A DNA stretch of 15,011 nucleotides from Microcaldota archaeon (GTDB taxonomy: Archaea > Aenigmatarchaeota > Aenigmatarchaeia > QMZP01 > QMZT01), in assembly GCA_013151465.1 (NCBI GenBank), contig JAADIF010000017.1:20008-35018 (forward strand). The letters are read 5' to 3'. The notes under the pieces are model-generated. The model saw nothing but the letters and a program-made list of their open reading frames with translations, had not been told where the DNA came from and did no database searches. A program made the translations under genes and the position numbers. Within the stretch, counting starts at the first letter, position 1, and each line of letters starts with the position of its first letter. This document shows positions 1 to 8,800 of this stretch, one piece after another.

Positions 1-852
1 AGTCTGGCGTGTGTGATATCAAAGAATCCTGTAAAATTCGCATCGTGTGCCCCCGCAAAACTTGCGGAAAGGGTATTAAATGACCTTTCGTGCGGAATCT
101 ATGATTGCATAAATTGTTATGGCTTAAACGTCATTTTTGGTGCTTCTCCCGTAGGTTTTGCTGGCTGTACGATGAAATGCGGAGTGAACAAATGCGGAGA
201 ATGTGTCTCGTGCATATCGATAATAGCTATAATGTTTATATGGCCTCCTGCAAGAGCTATCGCTAATACATGTTCGATCATAAAGACCTACACAGATTAT
301 GCGATAAAAGGGCTTTCTTTTCTTAATATATATTTTGTCGCAAGGGATGGCATGATTCATCTTAAAGAAACGAAAAATCAAATGGAAATAAGGAAAAATT
401 CGATGACACGCAATGCCGCCGCCATGTCAGATTATGCATCATCATATTCTGATTATATTTCAGACCTATCTGAAGCCACAAATTCCGCATTATCTTTTAA
501 CGATGCATTGAACCCATCGAACGTGTTTATCTCATTCGAAGTCGGTGACAGGGAGATTGCAAGCGGGGATACCATCTGCAGCGGGGATATGCTGACAATT
601 GATTATAATGCGGAAAAACTTGACAGGGACGACAATTTTGTGCTGAAACTGGATATTCAACAGTCAAGAAGGCCGTTTTCATCAGCCATAACGTTTACCC
701 GCCTTTCCGGAAGCGAAATATACAATATAGACGATCTCTTCGGGATAGGATCTCCCGACGACGAAGCAAATAAAGGGGCGTATGACTTCACATTTGATTA
801 CGGTACGGGAAGCGTAACATATACGCTGAATTACGGAGGAAACTGCGGATGA
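1..852 (+). CDS. C-terminal part of a Cys-rich membrane protein with a terminal beta domain (5' end outside window)
   Basis: The frame is open to the left edge (Ser-Leu-Ala-Cys before the GTG at 13), so the gene probably starts upstream; 283 residues are visible. I do not recognise a family. The order seen is a Cys-rich part (about nt 76-215, with Cys pairs near SCGIYDC and KCGECVSC), a hydrophobic stretch (CISIIAIMFIWPPARAI, about nt 208-260), a second weakly hydrophobic stretch (about 300-345), an amphipathic helical part rich in Ser, Tyr and Asp (about 360-500), and a beta-rich C-terminus (about 520-850) containing SGDTICSGD. This order (Cys, membrane segment, helices, beta domain) is like the end of the large protein near 13000-13950, which suggests a related role. 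It ends in an ATGA overlap with the next gene, so it is probably in the same operon. The GTG at 13 has no visible support as a start. Confidence 0.75.
   Translation, partial: SLACVISKNPVKFASCAPAKLAERVLNDLSCGIYDCINCYGLNVIFGASPVGFAGCTMKCGVNKCGECVSCISIIAIMFIWPPARAIANTCSIIKTYTDYAIKGLSFLNIYFVARDGMIHLKETKNQMEIRKNSMTRNAAAMSDYASSYSDYISDLSEATNSALSFNDALNPSNVFISFEVGDREIASGDTICSGDMLTIDYNAEKLDRDDNFVLKLDIQQSRRPFSSAITFTRLSGSEIYNIDDLFGIGSPDDEANKGAYDFTFDYGTGSVTYTLNYGGNCG
835..840 (+). promoter_or_regulatory. Shine-Dalgarno site for the vWA protein
   Basis: GGAGGA lies 8 bases before the ATG at 849. It is the clearest ribosome binding site in the window and fixes 849 as the start rather than the internal ATG at 876, although that one would also give a short M-K-G-Q leader. 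It lies inside the last codons of the upstream gene, so the two are probably translated in a coupled way. Confidence 0.75.
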
Positions 853-3800
853 AGCGAGAGATTCGAAAACGGGGAATGAAAGGGCAGCTGGAATTTGCTG
901 CAATCGCAGGGCTTGTTGCAATAGTCATAATTGCGCTCTTCTTCCTGCTCTCGCCCCGCCCGCAAACGCGTAACGACCAGATCCCCTGGCTTGCGGATGA
1001 ACAGAAGACGATAAGGGACTCTGTCAATAACTTTATGAAGATAGCCGTAAGAAATGCCATTGTCGATATCTACAACCAGGGCGGATTCGCAAACATGCAG
1101 ACAGCGAAGACGATAGACGCCGCAGGCTCCAAGATTGCGGTATGGTCAGAATGCAACACACTAAGCATACCAGATATAGAGAGCGAGATCGCAGCATCAA
1201 TAAACAGCTATATTGTAGGAAACCTCGAATCCCAGATGTTTTACGGGAGGAATGTAACATTTCATTTTGAAGAGCTTCACACGGAGGTCTCAATTCTTGA
1301 CGAAAGCGTCAGGGCAAAAATTACGCTTCCTGCAGATGTCAGCAGATACGACATACTACGTCAATATGACATATCGGTTCCTTCAAACCTCAAAAAAATA
1401 ATGGAATTCTCAAAAGAATTCACCCAAGAAGAAAACGAAACAAAATTCTTCGGACTCGCATCACTCATTACAATGGATTCGATGAATCCCTACTCTGATG
1501 AATATGTGCCCATCGTGGATACACGTATCGGGTGCTATCAGCCACCAATATTCAAAACAGGAAAAGAGCTTGAAGATGGGATAAGCACAGCTATAAATTA
1601 TACGATCACTCATATTGTCTGGAAAAAGGGAGGCCTTCGTCTTGCTTCCAATCCTTTCTATCCTATAGATGTGATTAAAGGAAAGTCATATGATCTTGAC
1701 GTAGTATTTAATTACCCAGAATGGAATCTACATGATTATTTTGTTTCAAACCCCTCAACATTTAAATCAGTAGTAAAGCCAGTGTCAACCAACATAGCAG
1801 GCATGCAGCTTCCAGTTGCCCCGTTCTGTTTTGACAGATATGGCGTTTCTTACTCATACAAATTCCCTGTCATAATTTCTGTAAAAGATGAAATGATGAA
1901 CCAGTGGTTCCAGTTCGCCATCATGGCAGACGTCACAGGCAACGTGCCTGGCGGATGCACGGCAGACGTTTCAGAAGAAAGAACGGAATACCAGAAGCTT
2001 TGCATCGATGATGCAGGCTGTTCTCTTCAGTTAAACGTTATGGACACTGCCGGGCATACACTGGAAGATGCCGATGCCTATTTTGATAGATGTTATCTCG
2101 GCAAGACAGACTCGTGGGGGCGCATTTCGGCAAACATCCCGTGCAGAATCGGGGAACTTTCTGTCTATAAAGACGGCTTCATGAGCCATGGGGAAATGGT
2201 GGCAACGAAAAGATCCAATACAGTCGATGTTTTCATGAAAAAAAGAAAGAACGAAGTCGAGATTTTCTTCATGGGAGTTCCTATGATAGCATCAGGCCGC
2301 CTGGAAAGGGATACGTACCTCTCTTACGATGTGATGTTCCAACCCGTCCTTATCGACAGGTTCCTGAGAAGCTCATCGCCATACCTGCACGCATCCGCGA
2401 CGTTGACACCTATAAAACCCAACATGCTCACTGGTGAGCAGATAGCACTCATCGCAGAGAATATAGACGAAGACGGTGAGATAACATCAAGTTCAACAAT
2501 CTCAATGCTAAACCCCATAAAATACAACGTGACAGGCTTTGTGAAAAGGGAATATGACGGAAAGATGATAGGCTACATCAACGACAGTATAGAAATACCG
2601 GAAAACATCGACCACCTTTGCCTTTATTATCCTGTTGTCATTATACAGGAAAGCAACCCATGGCTTATAGATGATTCGATAAGCTATGCAGAGAGTACAA
2701 AGATGATGGATGCGCTTAAAGATGCCGGAATAAATCCGGTTCAAATAAACTGCGACCTTTCCAGTCTCGCGGCAACACCCCCGACAGGGCCTTTCTGCGG
2801 TGACGGCATTGTCGAGACGCCAAACGGTGACGGCGTTGATGAGGAGTGCGATTCGGGGCATGACAGCGCATGCTGCGTGAACTGCGAATGGGCATGCAAC
2901 GATGGGAACTATGATGAATTTGATCTGGAGTTCATTGACGGGGCTGAACATATATTTGAGAGTGGCGATGCTGCCACACTGAAATTTCCAGCCTGCAGAA
3001 TATTCGATGAGAACAGCGCCGTTGCCGAAATTGAAAAGATACCCATCACGACCCAGACGGCAATTGTCTTTGTGACAGATACGTCAGATTCGATGCTTTA
3101 CGACATATATGGAAATGAGGTTTCAGAATGCAACGATAACAACGATTTGGAAGAGCATATATGGCCCATCGACGACGCGGAATGCAAATTAAACCTTGCG
3201 CTTAATGCCCTTATAGAAAGCATAAACAAGATGTACTCCGCAGACGAATATCATGTTCTCCATATAGGCATTGTTGATTTCGGGGGGTCCGTCTCCGCTC
3301 AGCCAATAGGGTTGCTTTCTGAGGAGCACAAGAATGATTTAATAGATGTAATCTCCCATTACAGCACTTCATACGGAACACATACGAAAGATGCAATAGA
3401 AGCTGCAAAGGACATGCTTCTCGATTACAAAGACAGCCATCCTGCCATAAAGAAGCTTGTAATGGTTCTGCTTACAGACGGCGCTCCCTATCCCCCCGAT
3501 ACCCAGGATCCCAATCCTGCATCAGGCACCAGCGTCACAGATGAAACAAAAGATGCAGGAATAGATATCTATACGATAGCTTACGCAGACGATGATAATC
3601 TCAAAGAGGCTGTATGCGCCTGGTCAAGTGCCCCGTCCTGTCCCGACACTGATGGTGAATTCTCCTTCGCAGGCGACAACGCGGCAGCTGCGTATGACGC
3701 TATAGTGGGGAGGGTGATGAAAATACCAACAGGCGAACTGAAAGTGACAGCAGATGGAAAGATGACTACGGCTTCCATAACAAACGAACACGAAATTCCT

Positions 3801-3923
3801 CTTGACCTATCTTCGGTAGAATGTTCATCTTCTGAGCAATATATACCAATAACCGTGGAATTTGAAGGCGGGGGCAAGATAGGGCTGACTAATATCAGAA
3901 TGAACTACTGCCCCATATGCTGA
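849..3923 (+). CDS. Pilin-signal surface protein with Cys module and C-terminal vWA (MIDAS) domain
   Basis: 1024 residues. Residues 10-34 form a class III signal peptide: MKG then QLEF and a hydrophobic helix. Cleavage by an archaeal prepilin peptidase is expected between G12 and Q13, leaving the helix for anchoring or assembly. Residues about 50-390 form a conserved region shared with the next gene. Residues about 390-470 resemble a carboxypeptidase-regulatory/Big-type beta sandwich (l.V.D..G..l..A..yF..C.lGkTD..G). Residues 650-683 form a Cys module (CGDGIVE, then EECD, then ACC, C and C). Residues about 738-960 form a vWA domain with all five usual MIDAS positions: D744-x-S746-x-S748, T844 (GTHT) and D877 (LLTDG). 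A short beta region ends in CPIC. The fold implies metal-dependent ligand binding outside the cell; the ligand is unknown. It overlaps the previous gene by 4 bases (ATGA) and the next by 7. Confidence 0.92.
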   Translation: MKREIRKRGMKGQLEFAAIAGLVAIVIIALFFLLSPRPQTRNDQIPWLADEQKTIRDSVNNFMKIAVRNAIVDIYNQGGFANMQTAKTIDAAGSKIAVWSECNTLSIPDIESEIAASINSYIVGNLESQMFYGRNVTFHFEELHTEVSILDESVRAKITLPADVSRYDILRQYDISVPSNLKKIMEFSKEFTQEENETKFFGLASLITMDSMNPYSDEYVPIVDTRIGCYQPPIFKTGKELEDGISTAINYTITHIVWKKGGLRLASNPFYPIDVIKGKSYDLDVVFNYPEWNLHDYFVSNPSTFKSVVKPVSTNIAGMQLPVAPFCFDRYGVSYSYKFPVIISVKDEMMNQWFQFAIMADVTGNVPGGCTADVSEERTEYQKLCIDDAGCSLQLNVMDTAGHTLEDADAYFDRCYLGKTDSWGRISANIPCRIGELSVYKDGFMSHGEMVATKRSNTVDVFMKKRKNEVEIFFMGVPMIASGRLERDTYLSYDVMFQPVLIDRFLRSSSPYLHASATLTPIKPNMLTGEQIALIAENIDEDGEITSSSTISMLNPIKYNVTGFVKREYDGKMIGYINDSIEIPENIDHLCLYYPVVIIQESNPWLIDDSISYAESTKMMDALKDAGINPVQINCDLSSLAATPPTGPFCGDGIVETPNGDGVDEECDSGHDSACCVNCEWACNDGNYDEFDLEFIDGAEHIFESGDAATLKFPACRIFDENSAVAEIEKIPITTQTAIVFVTDTSDSMLYDIYGNEVSECNDNNDLEEHIWPIDDAECKLNLALNALIESINKMYSADEYHVLHIGIVDFGGSVSAQPIGLLSEEHKNDLIDVISHYSTSYGTHTKDAIEAAKDMLLDYKDSHPAIKKLVMVLLTDGAPYPPDTQDPNPASGTSVTDETKDAGIDIYTIAYADDDNLKEAVCAWSSAPSCPDTDGEFSFAGDNAAAAYDAIVGRVMKIPTGELKVTADGKMTTASITNEHEIPLDLSSVECSSSEQYIPITVEFEGGGKIGLTNIRMNYCPIC

Positions 3924-5887
3924 AACGCCTAATACATATAAGCACCCCGGCACAAATAAAGTATATGCATATAGGGGTGAAGGGGCAGGCAGAGCTTGTT
4001 GCTGTTATTGCCTTTGTGATTCTCGGCGTGGTCGCTGCTTATTTTGTTATGCAGCCGCATAACTTCTCCGGTCAACCATCTGGTTTTGGAACAAACGATG
4101 AGAGCAAACTTATCAGGGACGCTATAACAAACCTAATACGTAAGGGAGCGCTCGAAAATATAGACAAAGCGTATGACAACGGCGGATATATAGATGCAAG
4201 CAAGGTGACAAACGTTGAATACGGCGGTCTGAACGTGCCTGTCTGGCAGGCGTGCTCAAATTCGATGGCTCCCGATGTTGAAAGGGAGCTTGCTGCAGCA
4301 ATCAGTGACTATGTGGCCGAGAACCTTGAGAAATCATCCGACTTCTACGGAAAGGATGTCAAGATTGAGACCAACCGCCTGAGCACGCGGGTGAAGATTC
4401 TTGATGGCCGAGTTGATGTCGAGGTAAACCTCCCGGCAACAGTGAACGGCAACGCACTCTCGCAGACATACAAGACGTCTGTTCCGGCAAACCTTTATGA
4501 GATAATAAATTTCGCAAAGGACTTTACGAAGGACAGCGACACATACAACATATTCGAATCGGCGACACTTGCATCGATGGCGCGGTCAAATCCTGAGACG
4601 GATGCATGGATGCCTCTTGCGGGCTCTGTCTCTGAATGCGGAAGAAGGATAGTCAGGACAAGGGAAGAGCTTCTTTCGGCAATGAAACTCATAATCGGCT
4701 ATACCATGAGCCATATAATATGGAATGGTGAGCAGTTCAATGTTGACGATAACATCTTTTTCAACATAAACGGCGCAGGCGGAAAGCCATATAGCGACAT
4801 CAATGCCGAGTTCTCATATCCGCCGTCTTGGGACAGCGAGCTTGAGAGAAAATTTACAAGCACCCCCCAGACGCTGAATATAGCTGCGCGCCCCGTCATG
4901 CCGACAGTGCCTGTATGCATGGGGCCTTATTATGTTAAATATTCTTTCCAGTACCCTGTCATCGTTTCTGTCAAAGATGAGATAACAGGGAAATATTTCA
5001 GGTTTGCAATACTTGTGAGCGTAAAGGACAACAAGCCGGATGATACATGCACCGCTGATGTCTTCTCAGGCACTACCGATTACGAAGAGGAGTGCATAAC
5101 TAACGCCAAATGCGACTTTAACATAACGGTGAAAGACAGCTCGGGAAACCCCATAGAAGGGGCTGATGTGATGTTTTACGAATGTTCCCTCGGCAAGACG
5201 GATGAGAACGGGAACATAATGTCAACGGATAGTCTCAAGATACCCTGCATCATGTCTGACCTTCAGGTTTACAAAGAGGGATACAGGACGTACGGGAAGT
5301 TCATCTCTGCGATGCTTCTTGACGGCCTTGATGTTACCCTCGTGAAAGGTGCGGGAGCGTACACAATAAACATCTACGGAGTCCCGGTGAAGGCCATAGG
5401 GAAGACGGGTGAGGGAGAGTTCACAACATATGAGGTTACAGGCACCAAGATGCCTATAACCGGATTCAAGAAAGCCGGCAGCTCTGACATAAGGACAATA
5501 ATAGATTTCTATCCGGAAGACCCCAACGCTGTCACAGGAGAGGACTTTGAAATAGTAGTATATAATACTGATGACGACCAAAATATAATAGGCAGCATCG
5601 AGCAGGAAGGGCTTTATCCCGGCACGTTCGCCGTCGGGGCGGTTGCGATGGAAAACAGCACGCAGAAGGTTGTCGGCATCATAAACACGACGCTTACGAT
5701 TAACGAAGGGGATGATACGATTTTCGTTTATCTACCCATAGTAAACGAGACAGACGGCGGGGCTTTGGACGCTTCCATAAACCAGAGCCAGTCGTCGAAG
5801 ATGGCAAATCTTGCGTCATGTTTTGGCGCAGCAGGAGTCATCTCGACATCGGAGCTTAGCGATGTTACGAAAGGATGTGCATTCTGA
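3917..5887 (+). CDS. Pilin-signal surface protein, paralogue of the upstream gene without the vWA part
   Basis: 656 residues from the ATG at 3917, which overlaps the upstream stop. The class III signal is VKG then QAEL and a long hydrophobic helix, with cleavage expected between G23 and Q24. No Shine-Dalgarno is visible at 3917; the in-frame ATG at 3965 or GTG at 3977 would give shorter leaders (7 or 3 residues before Q) and are real alternatives. The rest aligns by eye with residues 50-640 of the upstream protein. Shared landmarks include IRD.....(L/F)....A near the start, VW..C, P(D/E).E.E.AA.I..Y, SVP.NL..I..F, HI.W, the paired FPVI.SVKDE / YPVI.SVKDE, CTADV, and LGKTD..G in a carboxypeptidase-regulatory-like domain at about residues 399-480. 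It stops where the upstream protein goes on into its Cys and vWA domains. The pair probably arose by tandem duplication and may co-assemble; this is inferred. Confidence 0.9.
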   Translation: MLKRLIHISTPAQIKYMHIGVKGQAELVAVIAFVILGVVAAYFVMQPHNFSGQPSGFGTNDESKLIRDAITNLIRKGALENIDKAYDNGGYIDASKVTNVEYGGLNVPVWQACSNSMAPDVERELAAAISDYVAENLEKSSDFYGKDVKIETNRLSTRVKILDGRVDVEVNLPATVNGNALSQTYKTSVPANLYEIINFAKDFTKDSDTYNIFESATLASMARSNPETDAWMPLAGSVSECGRRIVRTREELLSAMKLIIGYTMSHIIWNGEQFNVDDNIFFNINGAGGKPYSDINAEFSYPPSWDSELERKFTSTPQTLNIAARPVMPTVPVCMGPYYVKYSFQYPVIVSVKDEITGKYFRFAILVSVKDNKPDDTCTADVFSGTTDYEEECITNAKCDFNITVKDSSGNPIEGADVMFYECSLGKTDENGNIMSTDSLKIPCIMSDLQVYKEGYRTYGKFISAMLLDGLDVTLVKGAGAYTINIYGVPVKAIGKTGEGEFTTYEVTGTKMPITGFKKAGSSDIRTIIDFYPEDPNAVTGEDFEIVVYNTDDDQNIIGSIEQEGLYPGTFAVGAVAMENSTQKVVGIINTTLTINEGDDTIFVYLPIVNETDGGALDASINQSQSSKMANLASCFGAAGVISTSELSDVTKGCAF

Positions 5888-8800
5888 TGAAGATGGAAAA
5901 ACGCGATGGTAACGGCGGAAGATTTGCACATGATATAGGGATGATAGCATTACAGGTTTTTGCCATCTTCATTACATACCTTTTTCTTGCATGGCCTGTT
6001 GCCCATGCCGCCCAGTTCACATTCATCGGGACAGGTGGGACGCAGGCACAGGCAGATATAAAGATGTTTTCTGATGTCATAAACAAGGATGTCCTTCTTG
6101 AGCGCAAGCATAATAACCAATTTGTGAAAATAAAGCTTTCGGCAAAGCCCGGTTATGATTTGCAGAAAGTCTATCTTTTCAGGTGCAGGGATCTTTCACC
6201 GTCTGAATGCATCAACGCCGGAAGGCCGCCCTCCGTTTCGGTCTTTGACGTGCCGGCTACATTCGAGGAAGAGAGCATCTGGTATGACATTGCGCAGGAT
6301 AACACCGCTAATATAATGATATTTGCGAAGGTAGGAAATGGAGCAAATGCATTCTGGACGGGAAGCTGGACGAACATAAAGTTCACTTTCCCGATAAATT
6401 ACGAAATTAACTCATTCGACGCTCCAAACGCTGTTGTTTACCTCAAAGACCAGATAAGCCCGGATGATGCAAAGCACTACGCAGAAACATCGAATTATGT
6501 GCCCGGCACATGGACGGAGAAGGTTTCGTATTCGACCGTCGGCGGCTCTGCTGTGACGGCGGTTGAAACGGTTGGCGGAAACCTGATAGATATTGATAGG
6601 CAGGGAACGATGATACCATCGTTTCAGGCATCCCAGATTACAGGAAGCGACCTTGCAGCCATAAGCGAGGAGCTTCTCTTTTCCTTTCCGAAAGGAGAGA
6701 AGACAGGCAGTCCCCTTTCTATATTTCTTAATACGCAATCTCCAACGCCGCAGTGTTCCGAGGGCCAGATAACATCAGCATGCACCTGCGGCGGCGTTAC
6801 GTATTCCACCGGCTACTGCTGCTCAGGAGCGCACCAGAACAGTGAATGCGCAAACATGCCTCCGGCACCTACATGCCAGGAAGGCCAGATAACATCAGCA
6901 TGCACCTGCGGCGGAACCGAATACTCCACGGGCTATTGCTGTTCGGGCACATACCAGACAACAGTATGCCCTCAGCCGCCTTCCGCCTGTCCTGATGGCC
7001 AGATAACATCTGAATGCATGTGCGGTCCGACCCTTTATTCCACCGGCTACTGCTGCTCAGGCACATACCAGACAACGCCCTGCAATCAAGTGCAATGCGG
7101 AAATAATGTCAAAGAAACAGGCGAGGAGTGCGACGGGACTGATGATTCCGCCTGCCCGGGAAGGTGCAAGAGCGACTGCACCTGCGAAAGACTTCCTCCG
7201 GTTCTGAGATTCGATGGGGTGTCGCTGAACCCTTACCAGTGCGGGCTTCCGAACACGCCCGGCGTCATTGCAAGATTTTCAGTTGATAATGATCCGGGAA
7301 ACCCTTCGGTGACATACAGCATAAACAACGGGGAATTCAAGTCCGTCAGCTGCAGCGGGTCATATTCGTGCACGATTCCAGATGATGAGATATGCTCCCT
7401 CAGGCAGGAAACATTGCAGATGACATTCAAGTTCACATACGGCTCAACCGAGCTTACCAAGTCATTCACACTGCATGCATCATTCCCACCGCCAAGCATG
7501 AGCATCGACAGCATCACGCCCAACGTCATCCAGACCAACGAGAAAAGGACGCTCAGCGTCTATCTGCACGTAAGAAATGCTGACATGATAGAATATGACG
7601 AAAACAATGATTTCGAATTCAAATATGCTGACAAGTCGTATGAGAAGATGAGCTGCACGCTTGACAGGGAAAGCGCAAGCAAGAAATATTATGATTGCGA
7701 TGTAGATGTCGAGATGCCTGACGGATATGAAGGTTACCATGTCATTGATTTCAAGCTGCGATACACGCTAAACGGCGTAAAGACGCTTACCTCAAGCTAT
7801 TATCCATTAATTGTAAGGGAAAACCCCCAGCCTGTCTGCAGGAACAACGTAAAGGAAACAGGCGAGGAGTGCGACGGGACTGATGATTCCGCCTGCCCGG
7901 GAAGGTGCAAGAGCGACTGCACCTGTGCAGACGAGCCGCCTCCATCAAACTGCCCGGACGGCGAAATTACAGCATCCTGCAAGTGCAACGGCATAGTGTT
8001 CAATCCGGGTTCAGGCTACTGCTGCTCAAACGCTTTCCAGCTTGTCGCATGCAATCAGCAGGTTCCTGATTGCCAGGACGGGATGATAACTTCAACCTGT
8101 TCCTGCGGCGGAACCGAATACTCCACCGGCTATTGCTGCTCGGGCACATACCAGGAAAGTGTGTGCGAGCCGCCGGAGCCCGTTCTCACGATAAGGATGG
8201 CGAGCTCTGCAAACCTTGACTGCAACAATGCAAAAAATACACAGGCAGTCGTCCTGACAGCATCCGTAAGAAACAAGCCTGAAGGAACGCCTCAGGCAAG
8301 CTACAGCATAGATGACGGCGCCTCATATTCAACTGTCACATGCCAGAAAATCAGCGAGAACGAGGCGGCTGCATCCGCTAAATATTCATGTCCCATCCCT
8401 GTGGATGATATATGCTCGCTCGGAAGCGAGCATTTCAATATCATGCTCAAGATGACGTTTGGCTCTGTGGAGGTTGTGAGCGATCCCCAACCGATGTTTG
8501 TGACACTTCCGGAGCCGAACCTTCAGGTGCTCTACGTCACAGGGCAGCCGTTTATGCTTGGCGAGAAGTCGGCAGGAAGCGTGAGATTGTTTATCACAAA
8601 CCCGTCATCACCACTCGCCCCTGCAAATCCTCAGTTCGAATATTCATACGACAGGAAAAGCCCGCAGCAGCTTTCGTGCCAGAAGACAAGCACTACGGAT
8701 GACCGTGCGTATTATTCATGTGAGAATGTAGAGTTTGACATATCCAAGGATGCAGACACATTCAATGGGGAAGGTGGAAAGAAGCTTCTTTCCGTAGTAT

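Noticed and set aside
5875..5886. ATG at 5875 as the start of the giant protein
   Set aside because: The TGATG start at 5887 fits coupling and has AAGGA at 5871-5875 upstream. The 5875 start would overlap that site.
6754..8166. The repeats as a CRISPR array or mobile element
   Set aside because: The repeats are in-frame protein modules with conserved cysteines, separated by coding linkers and Ig domains. There are no spacers, terminal inverted repeats or transposase.
8412..8702. Open + frames inside the giant gene (8412-8702, 9954-10256, 11953-12297, 12307-12588)
   Set aside because: They lack ribosome sites and low-complexity-free protein character, and they sit wholly within clearly coding frames with repeat conservation.
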